Source: Leptospira stimsonii (GTDB lineage Bacteria; Spirochaetota; Leptospiria; Leptospirales; Leptospiraceae). From it: a stretch of DNA of 64,000 bases. The DNA lies in assembly GCF_003545875.1 (NCBI RefSeq), contig NZ_QHCS01000008.1, positions 124,001 to 188,000 on the forward strand. The letters are read 5' to 3'. Position 1 is the stretch's first letter. Every line of letters starts with the position of its first letter. This document shows positions 9,607 through 19,332 of this stretch, piece after piece. The notes below the pieces were generated by a model, which worked only from the letters and a program-made list of their open reading frames with translations, did not search any database and was not told the DNA's origin. The position numbers and the translations under genes are program-made.

Positions 9607-11409
9607 ATGAAAGATCCAATTCTAAAAATTCGAAACAAAATGAAAACGATCCTAGATTTAAAGTACGAAACGAAGTTTATTTTGAATTCGAAAATTCGTT
9701 TATTTTTATGTTGTTTTTTATTCTTATCCCAATCGATTTTTGGAATTGAGCCGGCTTTTGTCATCCAGCCGGATTTTTCGAACAAAGGATCTCTTCTCAA
9801 ATCCGTATTCTACGTCAGAGATCCGAACTATTCGTATCGTGCCGAAAACTTTTTTACTGAACTCCAGAACATTCCCATTCAGGAAGTAAAAAATTCTACC
9901 CTCGGATTCGGTTATGATCCGGTTCCATATTGGCTCGTTTTCGAGATCGAAACAAAGGAAACACTTTCGAAAGAATTCACTCTTGCGTTTCACTACCCTC
10001 ATTTGGATCAGATCGATTTGTATTATCAAGGTCCGGAAGGTTTGAAAGGAGAATTCAACACCGGTGATACGCTTCCTTTTTTGTCCAGGCCGATCGAGAA
10101 CAGATTGTTTTTGTTTCCGATCCCCGTGGAGAAAAAAGGGAAAACCAGAGTTGTCGTCCGAGTCTTAACGGAGGGCGCAGTCAGTCTTTCGATGACTTTG
10201 TATGAGAACAAGGCGAGAATTCGGGAAACAAAATACGACCTTGCTAAGGACGCCGCTTTTTTCGGCGCTCTCGCCGTGATGGCTTTCTTTAATCTTTTCT
10301 TATACCTGGGACTCAAGGAAAGATATTTATTATATTATTCTTTCCTAATTCTTTCGGTTCTTTTATATCAGATCATCTTGCCGGGTTACGCTTTTGAATG
10401 GTTTTTTCAGAATCAACCTACTTTTATCAATCAACTTCATCTTGAATCGATTGTGTTGATGATGGTCTTTATGGCCTTGTTTCTTTCCTCCTTTTTGGAA
10501 ACTAAAAAGAGTTCTTCGATTTTAAACGTATTCCTAAAAATATCTCTTTGGGCCGCCTTGGTGTTGGGTTTTTTGATTCCACTTCTTCCGGGACGTTATC
10601 TGATTCCGTTCACTTCTTTGTTTCCTTTGCTTCAGATGACGGTGATCTTTTTGATTTCCTTCTTTAAGGCGTTACGCGGAGACAGAAAGGCGATCATTTT
10701 TTTAACCGCATGGTTCTTTACTCTTTCCGGAGGAATCATCTTTACGCTCAGTCGTTTCGGTCTTTTTTTAAAGGAAGGACCGGCGATTCCTTTTTTACAG
10801 ACCGGGATCATTCTGAGCGTTCTATTCTTATCTCTTGCTTTGTCCGAAAGGATTCGTACGATCCGAAAAGAAAAAGAAGAAATCGAAGAATACGCGGGGA
10901 AACTGGAGGAGCTTTCGTATATCGATCCTCTGACTCGAATTTTTAACAGAAGGTATTTCGACGAACAGATTCGATTGGCGTGGAGTCGTTCCGCGAGACA
11001 TCATTCTCCGCTTTCTCTTTTGATGATCGACGTGGATTTTTTTAAACAATACAATGATACGTACGGACACGTTGAGGGAGATAGAGCTTTGATTTCCGTC
11101 GCTCGGGAGATTCGTGCAAGTCTCAGACGAGCCAATGATATGGTCAATCGTTATGGCGGAGAAGAATTTGCCGTGATCCTACCCGATACGCCGATCGAAG
11201 GCGCAGTCGTCGTCGCGTTGAATATTCTTGAAAAAGTGGAAGCTCTGAATATTGCTCACCTCAAAAGCCATTTTTCAAAGCTTACCGTTTCGATCGGAAT
11301 TTCCTGCAATACCGAACCTTCGATCCGATCGGTTCAAGATCTGATTGGAATCGCGGATAAAAATCTCTATGATGCTAAGGAATCCGGAAGGAATCATATC
11401 CAGCACTGA
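9607..11409 (+). CDS. 7TM-DISM diguanylate cyclase (GGDEF)
   Basis: This 600-residue protein has an N-terminal hydrophobic export segment, an extracytoplasmic 7TMR-DISMED2-type beta domain (about residues 45-200), seven predicted membrane segments (about 210-420), a short coiled coil (RTIRKEKEEIEEYAGKLEEL) and a C-terminal GGDEF domain. The active-site loop reads GGEEF at about residues 517-521, preceded by LLMIDVDFFKQYNDTYGH, so it should make cyclic di-GMP from GTP. The start at 9607 gives a long N-terminus; an ATG at 9640 is also possible. Confidence 0.9.
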   Translation: MKDPILKIRNKMKTILDLKYETKFILNSKIRLFLCCFLFLSQSIFGIEPAFVIQPDFSNKGSLLKSVFYVRDPNYSYRAENFFTELQNIPIQEVKNSTLGFGYDPVPYWLVFEIETKETLSKEFTLAFHYPHLDQIDLYYQGPEGLKGEFNTGDTLPFLSRPIENRLFLFPIPVEKKGKTRVVVRVLTEGAVSLSMTLYENKARIRETKYDLAKDAAFFGALAVMAFFNLFLYLGLKERYLLYYSFLILSVLLYQIILPGYAFEWFFQNQPTFINQLHLESIVLMMVFMALFLSSFLETKKSSSILNVFLKISLWAALVLGFLIPLLPGRYLIPFTSLFPLLQMTVIFLISFFKALRGDRKAIIFLTAWFFTLSGGIIFTLSRFGLFLKEGPAIPFLQTGIILSVLFLSLALSERIRTIRKEKEEIEEYAGKLEELSYIDPLTRIFNRRYFDEQIRLAWSRSARHHSPLSLLMIDVDFFKQYNDTYGHVEGDRALISVAREIRASLRRANDMVNRYGGEEFAVILPDTPIEGAVVVALNILEKVEALNIAHLKSHFSKLTVSIGISCNTEPSIRSVQDLIGIADKNLYDAKESGRNHIQH

Positions 11410-11626
11410 GCACGGAATTTTCGTTTTGATGGGAAGAATTTGGTTCGGGATTCGAGTCCTCCGTTTTACTTTGTGTAGGAGCTATTACAAAAAGATATCT
11501 CGTGGGCGCAATTTATATCGTTTGTTATTTATAATTCGCCATTCCAAGCGCAAGTAAGAAGAATTTGTTTGTCATTCAAATTTTTTCTCGACTGAAAGGT
11601 AGGATCTCTTACAATTCTCCCCTGCT
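11410..11626. other. Intergenic region with a GTAGGAGCT-type repeat fragment
   Basis: No gene is seen. GTAGGAGCT at about 11474-11482 resembles the short GTAGGAGCTCCTAC-like palindromic sequence that also occurs in pieces at 20279-20527. Confidence 0.35.
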
Positions 11627-13564
11627 ATGAAAACCAGTCAGATTCCCTCCATTCCATCCAAAACCTTATACAATGTCATGAAAGCATCCGCAGAAAAATT
11701 CGCGGATTCAACGGCGCAATACTACAAACCGGACGGTAAAAATTACCAACCCAATAGTTTTAAGAATCTTTACGAAACCGTTCAACAAATCGGCTCAGGT
11801 TTGATTTCCTTGGGTCTCGAACCGGGAACTCCGATCGGACTGATCGCCGATTCGGGCGCTCGTTGGATTTGGTGTAGCATGGGAATCACGAACATAGGCT
11901 GTGTCGACGTTCCTCGAGGAACCGATTCCACTGAAGAAGATCTTCGTTATATTCTCAATCACGCGGAGTGTTCCATCGCATTTTTAGAAAACGAAACAGC
12001 TCTGAAAAAGATTCTCAATCAGAAGGAAGCGTATCCTCATCTCAAGAGAATCATTCTTTTCGACAAAAAAGGCGGAATCGCCGACACGGGTCCTTTCGAA
12101 GTGATTTTGTTAAGCGACTTGATCGAAAAGGGAAAGGATTGGATCCAATCCAAAGGAAGAGACGAGTTTCACAAAAGAGGATCAGCTATCAAAGAATCGG
12201 ATCTTGCGACGATCGTCTACACTTCCGGTACGACAGGCAAACCGAAGGGTGTGATGCTTACTCATAAGAACATTGTTTTTAACGTCGACAGCGCTCTGGA
12301 AGGGACTGATCTGAAAATCTATCCTTCCGATCGTAGTATGGCCTATCTTCCTCCGTGGCATATCGCCGAAAGATTGGTGGAAACCGTTTGTATCCGTGCG
12401 GGCGGTGCGGAGGCTTTCACTTCGATCTCCACTCTCAGTCAAGACCTGGCGGAAATCAAACCGACCCTTCTTCTTTCGGTTCCTCGAGTTTGGGAAAGTC
12501 TCTACAACAAAATTCATGATAAGGTTCGAACCTCTTCTCCCGCACAACAGGCGTTATTCGGACTTTTCAAAGAAATCGCGATCACATACTATAAGCACGT
12601 ATCCAGATTGCAAGGTTTGGAATTTCATCTCACCGAACAATCCACCTTCGCTTCGCTTTGGCAAAAATTTATTTCTATGTGGGTGGTTATGCTACTCTGG
12701 TTGCCAAATCAGATAGCTCAACTCGCGTTTAACAAAATCAAAAGCGGCTTGGGCGGAGAATTGAGATTCGCACTTTCAGGCGCCGGAGCACTTCCTCAAT
12801 ACATCGATCTTTTCTTTAACGCGATCGGAATTCCGATTTTGGAAGGTTATGGAATGACCGAGTTATCCGGAATTTCCACACGAAGAATTTTCGGTGAAAT
12901 CTCCGTGGGAACATTGGGTCGTTGTATTCCCGGAGTTCAGATCAAGTTGATGGACGAAAAAGGAAAGGAAATTACAAAACCCGGAGTCAAAGGGATCGCG
13001 TGGCACAAAGGTGATCACGTAATGAAAGGTTACTATAAAGAGCCGGAGAAAACGAAAGAAATTTTGAGTTCTGACGGATGGCTGAACTCGGGGGATCTTC
13101 TCGCTTGGACCACCTCCGGAGAGTTGAAATATTCAGGAAGAGCAAAGGATACGATCGTCCTTCTGGGAGGGGAGAATTTAGAACCGGAGCCGATCGAGTT
13201 TGCATTGGTTCGAAGCCAGTTCATACACCAGGCTATGGTGGTTGGACACGACCAAAAGACGTTAGGCGCGTTGATAGTTCCGAACGAAGAGGCTTTGGAA
13301 AAATATCTGAAAGACCTTCGTTCTAAAATGTTAAGCGAAGTCAAAAATTTAAACGGAGATCAGGACGTACTGAGCCTCTTTAAAAACGAGATCAAGTCCC
13401 TGATATCCAACGAGAACGGGTTTAAGAATTTCGAAAAGGTGTCGAGTTTTCGGATACTTGATAAGAAGTTCGAACCCGGAGACGAACTTACTCAAACGAT
13501 GAAAATAAAACGAAACGTTGTCGCCGATAAGTACAAAAAAGAAATCGAAGAGATGTACAAGTAA
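11627..13564 (+). CDS. Long-chain acyl-CoA synthetase (AMP-binding enzyme)
   Basis: This 645-residue protein is a member of the ANL adenylating superfamily, close in layout to long-chain fatty acid-CoA ligases. The P-loop-like motif IVYTSGTTGKPKGVMLTHKN lies at about residues 197-216, YGMTELSG near 406 and the hinge-region SGDLLAWTTSGELKYSGRAKD near 490. It should activate fatty acids to acyl-AMP and then acyl-CoA, feeding beta-oxidation or lipid synthesis, which is the main carbon route in Leptospira. A hydrophobic stretch at about 345-370 suggests membrane association. A terminator-like hairpin follows at about 13,652. Confidence 0.9.
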   Translation: MKTSQIPSIPSKTLYNVMKASAEKFADSTAQYYKPDGKNYQPNSFKNLYETVQQIGSGLISLGLEPGTPIGLIADSGARWIWCSMGITNIGCVDVPRGTDSTEEDLRYILNHAECSIAFLENETALKKILNQKEAYPHLKRIILFDKKGGIADTGPFEVILLSDLIEKGKDWIQSKGRDEFHKRGSAIKESDLATIVYTSGTTGKPKGVMLTHKNIVFNVDSALEGTDLKIYPSDRSMAYLPPWHIAERLVETVCIRAGGAEAFTSISTLSQDLAEIKPTLLLSVPRVWESLYNKIHDKVRTSSPAQQALFGLFKEIAITYYKHVSRLQGLEFHLTEQSTFASLWQKFISMWVVMLLWLPNQIAQLAFNKIKSGLGGELRFALSGAGALPQYIDLFFNAIGIPILEGYGMTELSGISTRRIFGEISVGTLGRCIPGVQIKLMDEKGKEITKPGVKGIAWHKGDHVMKGYYKEPEKTKEILSSDGWLNSGDLLAWTTSGELKYSGRAKDTIVLLGGENLEPEPIEFALVRSQFIHQAMVVGHDQKTLGALIVPNEEALEKYLKDLRSKMLSEVKNLNGDQDVLSLFKNEIKSLISNENGFKNFEKVSSFRILDKKFEPGDELTQTMKIKRNVVADKYKKEIEEMYK

Positions 13565-13631
13565 AGATAAACCTTTCCCTTTTCGACAATTGTAAGTCTT
13601 TTTAGAAAAGAGTAAAGTGTTTCGACTGGAT

Positions 13632-13669
13632 GCCCGCTTGATCCGAGGGACGGACCTGCGGGTCTTTTT
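13632..13669 (+). terminator. Intrinsic terminator after the acyl-CoA synthetase gene
   Basis: CCCGC at 13633-13637 can pair with GCGGG at 13658-13662, or GACC at 13653-13656 with GGTC at 13661-13664. TTTTT follows at 13665-13669. It lies about 90 bp after the stop codon. Confidence 0.55.
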
Positions 13670-13756
13670 GTTCTCCGAATTCGACAAAAATTTCGAGCTC
13701 CGTGTAACTCTTTCCGGTTAAAAGCGAAGAACACGGAAGAATCTAGGAGCATCTTC

Positions 13757-14164
13757 TTGTCAGCATCCAATCAAACTATAAAGAATCGAATTCTCATCTG
13801 CCTGCGAATCTTGGTCGCATTCATCTTTCTTCAAACGTTGTTTTTTAAATTTACGGGAGCGCCCGAGTCTGTGGCGATTTTTTCCAAGTTGAATTCCGAA
13901 CCCTGGGGAAGAATCGGAACGGGAATTTTGGAGTTACTCGCCTCGATTCTACTTTTTGTTCCCGGCCTTGGTTGGTCAGGAGCGTTCCTTGGAGCGGCGC
14001 TTATGTTCGGCGCAATTCTTTCTCATATTTTCGTGATCGGAATCGAACAAGAAAACGACGGAGGTTTTTTATTCTTTCTCGCACTGACGAGCGCAACGAT
14101 TTGTCTCCTTCTTCTCTGGATGGAAAGAGAAAAGCTAACGGAGATTGTACGAAAACGGATATAA
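13757..14164 (+). CDS. DoxX-like small membrane protein
   Basis: The 135-residue product has four membrane segments and the DoxX/SURF4-like pattern: a first helix ending in FFKFTGAPESVAIFSKLN, then GRIGTGILELLASILLFVP and GAALMFGAILSHIFVIG. Family members are linked to redox and thiol stress, but the reaction is not established. The TTG start at 13757 is supported by TAGGAG a few bases upstream. It is followed by a small plus-strand gene after 61 bp. Confidence 0.75.
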   Translation: MSASNQTIKNRILICLRILVAFIFLQTLFFKFTGAPESVAIFSKLNSEPWGRIGTGILELLASILLFVPGLGWSGAFLGAALMFGAILSHIFVIGIEQENDGGFLFFLALTSATICLLLLWMEREKLTEIVRKRI

Positions 14165-14225
14165 AAATAAGCTTTCCTATTCTTAAGCCCTCCCTAACCT
14201 TTCTCCAAATCAAGGAGGAATTTTC

Positions 14226-14465
14226 ATGGGAGAAGAACAGGCAAAAATTCACGCGCTGAATAAGATCGTTTCCATTATTGATGAAAAGGCTTCCATCTAT
14301 AAGAACGAAAGAAAGTCCATGCCGAACGCAAGGGCTATCGCAGAAAAGAAGTTGATCTTGGATTTGATCGACGACGGGATGAAATTGGCGAAAACGATTC
14401 TGCCCAAACCCGTCGATCTTATAAAAGATTTGGAAACTCTCAACAAACAGTTTATGAATTTATAA
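14226..14465 (+). CDS. Small conserved hypothetical protein
   Basis: This 79-residue charged, all-helical protein has a good AAGGAGGA ribosome binding site before the ATG at 14226. I do not recognise the family. It has no signal or membrane segment, so it is probably cytosolic. It lies just downstream of the DoxX-like gene and may be cotranscribed with it; it converges with the next gene across a shared hairpin. Confidence 0.6.
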   Translation: MGEEQAKIHALNKIVSIIDEKASIYKNERKSMPNARAIAEKKLILDLIDDGMKLAKTILPKPVDLIKDLETLNKQFMNL

Positions 14466-14472
14466 TAGACTA

Positions 14473-14517
14473 ATTTTAGAATGTTTGAAGTTGAAAGACT
14501 TTCCGACATTCTAAAAT
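14473..14517. terminator. Bidirectional terminator hairpin
   Basis: ATTTTAGAATGT (14473-14484) pairs perfectly with ACATTCTAAAAT (14506-14517). It lies exactly between two convergent genes and includes the stop codon of the minus-strand one. T-rich and A-rich flanks suit termination from both sides. Confidence 0.65.
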
Positions 14518-15027
14518 CGCATTTTTTGAAAGATAAGAATTCATTTTTTCGAACAGTTCTTTGAGCTCGTCTCCGTAACGAATCAAAAAAGAATCGTTTG
14601 TTAAGGCGAGTTCCAACTCGTTTGCCGCAGTCAATTCGCAAAGATTCTCCGTTTCCTTCTGTGTTAGAACCCTCGTTTCTTTCGTTTTCCAATTTCTATG
14701 TTCGATTGTTTCTCGTTTCCCGAATTGGGAATAAAAATATCCCCTGTCACAGGTCCCATAAAGGAAGACTAACGTCTCCGAATCCTCCCCAATGATTTCT
14801 GCGATTTCCTTTCTAGCCTCCGTTCCAATCAAAGAATTTTGATAAGCGAAGGTCCCGTAAACCGAGTGGTAGAGCCCGGCATTACAAAGGATTTTGGAAG
14901 AACCCCAGTCCGATAGAATTCGATAGGTGCCCACGAGATGGGAGAAAAGGTCTACGTGTATGTGCTCGAATTTCTCCGTGCTCAATGTCCGGAGTCGATC
15001 CAAAAGAACATCGTCAGAACGATTCAT
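14476..15027 (-). CDS. DUF6817-like hypothetical protein
   Basis: This 183-residue soluble protein carries the sequence HLVGTYRILSDWGSS and LCNAGLYHSVYGT at about residues 30-62, with conserved His and Asp-like positions that recall an HD-like helical fold. I believe this matches the DUF6817 family, from memory only. The biochemical role is unknown. It ends inside the shared hairpin with the small plus-strand gene and starts 31 bp from the EamA-like gene on the same strand. Confidence 0.55.
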   Translation of the reverse strand: MNRSDDVLLDRLRTLSTEKFEHIHVDLFSHLVGTYRILSDWGSSKILCNAGLYHSVYGTFAYQNSLIGTEARKEIAEIIGEDSETLVFLYGTCDRGYFYSQFGKRETIEHRNWKTKETRVLTQKETENLCELTAANELELALTNDSFLIRYGDELKELFEKMNSYLSKNAILECRKVFQLQTF

Positions 15028-15058
15028 TGGAAACTCATTTCTAAAGAGCCGATTGAAA

Positions 15059-15511
15059 TCACTTCGTCGCGTTCTGGCCGTAGTGAAAAAGAAAGATTGA
15101 GATCAGCGCGGAAAGAATCGAAAGATAATGAAATAGATTGATCTTCTCCGAAAAAACGATCACTCCCACAAAGATAGAGGTCGTGAGAATCGATAGGACG
15201 GCGTATAAAATGTAATACGAAGCTCCAAAACGGCTGTAGAGAAGATAAAATCCTACGAATGTAAAATACAATCCTACTCCGCTGATTACAAAGTAGATCC
15301 AATTTTGCGCAAGGTATTCTTTTAAAGTTTCGGGTTTGTAAAAGAAAATGGAGAAGGTCAATAGTATAATACAGACGACGAGAGTCGGTATCAGAAAGAG
15401 AAACGGAGCGGAAATTGCGGTCGATTTTTTCTGACCGTATGCAAAGAACGCGTTACCGATCGCGGCGATCAATGCGAATAAAAATGGATAAAGCGTTGCG
15501 TTGAATTTCAT
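15059..15511 (-). CDS. EamA/DMT-like half-size membrane transporter
   Basis: The product has four or five membrane segments in about 150 residues and ends in a short basic tail. The pattern AIGNAFFAYGQKKSTAISAP ... YYILYAVLSILTTSIFVGVIVF ... HYLSILSALISIFLF is typical of half-size DMT/EamA-type permeases. The substrate is unknown. I chose the ATG at 15511 because the longer forms (starts at 15544 or 15613) add a basic extension before the first membrane segment; the choice is uncertain. Confidence 0.6.
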   Translation of the reverse strand: MKFNATLYPFLFALIAAIGNAFFAYGQKKSTAISAPFLFLIPTLVVCIILLTFSIFFYKPETLKEYLAQNWIYFVISGVGLYFTFVGFYLLYSRFGASYYILYAVLSILTTSIFVGVIVFSEKINLFHYLSILSALISIFLFHYGQNATK

Positions 15512-15718
15512 TCTATGGAATCTCCAAAAGCTCTGTTTTTCCATAAATCTATCTTTGAATTTTAGAAGAAGCATAATTCTCCCATTTACTCGAGGACTTG
15601 ATGGAAGATCCATCTACTACAACAAATAAGGAATGACTTTACAAACCGGTCTTTCTTAAAAGCAAGAAAAATCGCAAAGCGAGTTTATGAAGAATTTCGA
15701 TTTCCCGTTAAAACGAGG

Positions 15719-17263
15719 TTATGCGCAGGCAAGAGCGCAACGAATTCCATCCATTGCGGCGGACACGATTCCACCCGCGTAACCCGCCCCTTCTCCACAA
15801 GGATACAAACCTTGAATTCTTATATGTTGTAAGGTTTCCGGATTTCTCGGAATACTCACGGGCGAAGAGGTTCTGGTTTCAGGCGCGTGTACGACTGCTT
15901 CGTTCGTAAGATAACCGCGCATGGATTTATCAAATTCTTTGAATGCGATTTGCAAAGATCGAAAAATAAAATCGGGAAGTACATTCTTCAATTCTACGGA
16001 TTTGATTCCCGGTGTATAGGAAGTCTTCGGAAGATCTGCGGAGAGTTTATCGTTTACAAAATCAGAAAGTCTTTGCGCGGGGGCGGTTTGACTTTTCCCA
16101 CCCGCGATCCAGGCGCTATGTTCGATCGATCTTTGGAATTCCATAGCGGCTAACGCGCCATATTTTGCAAAGGCTTTGAAATCTTCCGGTTTTAATTCGA
16201 CTACAATTCCGGAATTCGCGGAAGGTCTGGCTCTTTTGGAGGAAGACCACCCGTTCGTAACGATCTCCTCAGGTTTAGTGGCGCACGCGGCGACGACTCC
16301 GCCCGGACACATACAAAAAGAATAGACCCCTCTTCCGTTGACTTGTTTAACGATGCTGTAAGGAGAAGGAGGAAGATAAGGACTGCGGGTTTCGCAACTG
16401 TACTGAATCGAATCGATTAGGGATTGCTGATGTTCTACTCTTACCCCGACGGCGAGAAGTTTGAGTTCGATTTCGATTTTTTTACGGTCTAAAAGTTCGA
16501 AGATGTCTCTTGCGGAATGTCCCGTGGCAAGAATTACTTTTTTTGCATATATTCTTTCTCCGTTCTTCGTTTCCACACCCGCGATCTGATTTCCGTTTAG
16601 CAAAAAGTCCGTTACCCTTTGGTTAAAATGAACTTCTCCGCCCCTCTCAACGATCTTTTCACGGATATTTCGAACGATCTTCGGAAGTTTGTTCGTTCCG
16701 ATATGAGGATGGGCCTCGATCAAAATGTCTCGACTTGCGCCGAACCCGACGAGTAACTCCAGAATCTCTCGGACGTTTCCTCTTTTCTTGGATCTTGTAT
16801 AAAGTTTACCGTCAGAATAAGTTCCGGCTCCACCCTCTCCAAAACAATAATTCGAATCTTCGTTTACGTTGTGATGAATATTCACTTCTCGAAGATCAAG
16901 AGGACGACTTTTTACGTCCTTTCCTCTTTCGAGAAGGATCGGTTTTTTGCCGGATAGGATCAATTGAAGGGAAGCGAAAAGTCCCGCAGGACCGGCGCCG
17001 ATCACGATCACCTCTTCCGCGTTCGCTACGTTCGGATAATCAGGAAGAAGAATCGGTTTCTCCACGAAGTCCTCATGGATAAAAACCAAAACTTTGAGAT
17101 TGACATAGATCGTTTTTTGTCTAGCGTCGATCGATCGATTTACGATTTCGATATGACGGATTTCTTTTGAATCGATTTTGAGAGTTTTAGAAACAAACGC
17201 CCGAAGTTCTTCTTCCCGCCCCGCGACCTCCGGAGCAACACGAAGTTGCAGTTCTTGTATCAT
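15719..17263 (-). CDS. FAD-dependent oxidoreductase (COG2509-type dehydrogenase)
   Basis: This 514-residue protein has an N-terminal extension of about 80 residues, then a dinucleotide-binding motif EEVIVIGAGPAGLFASLQL (about 83-101), GEGGAGTYSDGKLYTR near 142, an internal VILATGHSARDIFELL near 240 and a C-terminal second FAD contact, YPCGEGAGYAGGIVSAAMDG, near 485. That layout matches the 'uncharacterised FAD-dependent dehydrogenase' group. The substrate is not known. It is a soluble cytosolic flavoprotein with no partner gene nearby. Confidence 0.8.
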   Translation of the reverse strand: MIQELQLRVAPEVAGREEELRAFVSKTLKIDSKEIRHIEIVNRSIDARQKTIYVNLKVLVFIHEDFVEKPILLPDYPNVANAEEVIVIGAGPAGLFASLQLILSGKKPILLERGKDVKSRPLDLREVNIHHNVNEDSNYCFGEGGAGTYSDGKLYTRSKKRGNVREILELLVGFGASRDILIEAHPHIGTNKLPKIVRNIREKIVERGGEVHFNQRVTDFLLNGNQIAGVETKNGERIYAKKVILATGHSARDIFELLDRKKIEIELKLLAVGVRVEHQQSLIDSIQYSCETRSPYLPPSPYSIVKQVNGRGVYSFCMCPGGVVAACATKPEEIVTNGWSSSKRARPSANSGIVVELKPEDFKAFAKYGALAAMEFQRSIEHSAWIAGGKSQTAPAQRLSDFVNDKLSADLPKTSYTPGIKSVELKNVLPDFIFRSLQIAFKEFDKSMRGYLTNEAVVHAPETRTSSPVSIPRNPETLQHIRIQGLYPCGEGAGYAGGIVSAAMDGIRCALACA

Positions 17264-17360
17264 ATTCGGAATCAGACTTCTCTTTGCAAAGAGTTTGATT
17301 CCGACACATGCGAGTCAATCCTTTTCCCGTTCGACAAAGGAGGAGATCTTAGTTCGATTC

Positions 17361-18548
17361 TTACTTTGTTTCGGAAGGTAAGGAAGGAAGAACAATCAGA
17401 AGCAGACAAGCGATCGCGTGTAGGAATCCAACAAAAGAACTCAAAGCCAAAAGTCCGTAGTTCAAAAAAGGCGCGATCAGTGCGGTGCCTCCGGCGGAAA
17501 TCGAAATGATGGAAAGAAGAATCAAGGAAGATCCCCGGTTGTCATCTCCGTTCGACGCGATGATTCCTTTGAGAAAACCGTTCGGACCTCGAAGACCGAG
17601 TCCAAAATTCATGATCGGAAAGATCAGAAGAATGGTGATCGGATGATTCTCACCCAAAAAAGAAAAAAGGATCAGTAAAAGGGAAGATAAAAGACAGAGC
17701 CCGGTCCCGATTGAAACGAGATGTTCCGAATTCATTTTACGATTGAGATAAGAGGAAGAAAGAACGGCTCCGATGATAAAGAAAACGACGCCGATCGTCT
17801 GCATCTGTGCAAACTTATGAATATCCGAGTTCATCGTTTTTACGATCACGACGGGAGCACCGAAAACAAAAACAAGAAGACCGCCCAAATTGAGCGCCTG
17901 GCTCAATGAATATCTTTGGAAAACCGGAGAGAAAAGAAGATTACGATAAGAGCCCGGTTTGATCGGAGATAGAGGTTTCGAAGGGCCGTTCAATCGAATC
18001 ATAAAAAAAACAAGCGCGAGCAGAAATGCGAGAATCGATGTTACGAAAAATGAATATTTCCAAGTGCCGATACTCAGAAACCAAACGCCTACAACGGGAG
18101 CGAGGGCGGGAACAAGAGATTCAACGCTACCCAAAAGTCCAAGGGCTTTTGCCGCGCCTTTTTCGTCGAAGAGATCTTTGATGATTCCCGGAGCAAGGAC
18201 GGCCGCCGCCGAGGAAGAAAGGCCTTGGAAGAATCGAAAGCCGATCAACAAATCTAAATTAGGCGAAAGAGTACAGAGAAAGGAAGTAAAAGAATAACAC
18301 GCGAGCGAGAAAAGAAGAAGCGAAGACGCACCGATACGAGAAGCGATGTTTCCGAAAAGTATCATCCCGAAGGCGGTTCCGGCGACAAAAGAAGCGATTA
18401 CAAACTGGGAACGGGTCTGATCCCCTCCCAAAACATCGGGAAGTTTCGGAATACTCGGAAGAACCAGATCGATCCCGGAAAGTCCGAGGACCGTTCCAAA
18501 ACCGAGGAGGACGCAGATGAGAAGCGGATTCTTATTTTCTTTGAACAT
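17361..18548 (-). CDS. MFS drug-resistance transporter, Bcr/CflA type
   Basis: This protein of about 395 residues has twelve membrane segments. The first loop reads LVLPSIPKLPDVLGGDQTRSQF and the motif A region FGNIASRIGASSLLL, as in Bcr/CflA drug-proton antiporters; GFRFFQGLSSSAAAVLAPGI marks the fourth helix. It should export small toxic compounds. The ATG at 18548 begins at the natural cytosolic N-terminus (MFKENKNP); a longer frame reaching 18614 is less likely. Confidence 0.75.
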   Translation of the reverse strand: MFKENKNPLLICVLLGFGTVLGLSGIDLVLPSIPKLPDVLGGDQTRSQFVIASFVAGTAFGMILFGNIASRIGASSLLLFSLACYSFTSFLCTLSPNLDLLIGFRFFQGLSSSAAAVLAPGIIKDLFDEKGAAKALGLLGSVESLVPALAPVVGVWFLSIGTWKYSFFVTSILAFLLALVFFMIRLNGPSKPLSPIKPGSYRNLLFSPVFQRYSLSQALNLGGLLVFVFGAPVVIVKTMNSDIHKFAQMQTIGVVFFIIGAVLSSSYLNRKMNSEHLVSIGTGLCLLSSLLLILFSFLGENHPITILLIFPIMNFGLGLRGPNGFLKGIIASNGDDNRGSSLILLSIISISAGGTALIAPFLNYGLLALSSFVGFLHAIACLLLIVLPSLPSETK

Positions 18549-18975
18549 GGAAACATTTCCTATAGGTTGAAAGGAGAATGATTTCCAAGAATGAAAAACT
18601 CTCTGTAAAATCAATCAATTCGTTTTAGAAAATTCACTTCGAATCTACAATATTATAAAATAGTTGTATTCGCTCGGAAGTGTCGCTCGCTTCCTTCGAA
18701 CTTGGATCCGAAGTTCTATACGAATCGCGCTGAAGATATGATTCTTATTCTTTGCCCAAGCTTTCGGATGTTTTCGAAGACCGTTCTTCCACCAATGCAG
18801 AGTCGTTGTAAGAAACATTTCGGTTACGATTTCCTCCGAAATTTCGATCTAGTCCAAGCCGAAACGTTTACACAACGCGAAAATGATCTTTCCGTTTCGG
18901 TTCGAAAAAGTCCGGTGTTAGATCGTCTGTTTTCATAGGAAAGAACGCCTCCTTACACAAACGAAGTGTTAGAGT
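18549..18975. other. Gene-free stretch
   Basis: About 430 bp without a convincing gene. A plus-strand open frame at 18702-18938 has no ribosome binding site or recognisable domain and looks accidental. No repeat or terminator stands out. Confidence 0.35.
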
Positions 18976-19332
18976 TTAATCTTTTTCGTGCACCGAAACG
19001 ATTCGTCTTACTTCCACGCTGTTTCCGTCACCGCCTAAGATAGGGCATTCCTTGGCGATCGATACAGCGTCTTCAAAGTTATCCGCTAAGATCGTAATAA
19101 AACCCGCAAGGGATTCTTTGATTTCCACAAAGGGGCCTTCGCTGATCACTTGATTGGGTTTGATTACCTTGCCTTCCGTAGAAAGACCAGTGCCTCCGAG
19201 AAATTTTTTTCTCAACACGATCCCTTCCACCCAGTCGTGATACTGCTTCATATAAACTTCGAGCTGTTGCGGCGACGGTTGCGCATCCTTCGAGATCAAA
19301 TCCAATCGCATCAAGATTAAGTATTCATCCAT
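18976..19332 (-). CDS. YCII-related (DGPF domain) protein
   Basis: This 118-residue protein has the ferredoxin-like YCII pattern: EYLILMRLD at the N-terminus, GTGLSTEGKVI, then SEGPFVEIKESLAGFITILADNFEDAVSIAKECP, and a final VEVRRI strand. YCII/DGPF proteins are often near sigma factors or stress genes and some bind small ligands. The exact function is unknown. It is a single gene here. Confidence 0.75.
   Translation of the reverse strand: MDEYLILMRLDLISKDAQPSPQQLEVYMKQYHDWVEGIVLRKKFLGGTGLSTEGKVIKPNQVISEGPFVEIKESLAGFITILADNFEDAVSIAKECPILGGDGNSVEVRRIVSVHEKD

Noticed and set aside
18702..18938. Plus-strand open frame between the MFS and YCII genes
   Set aside because: No domain, no ribosome binding site, unusual composition.
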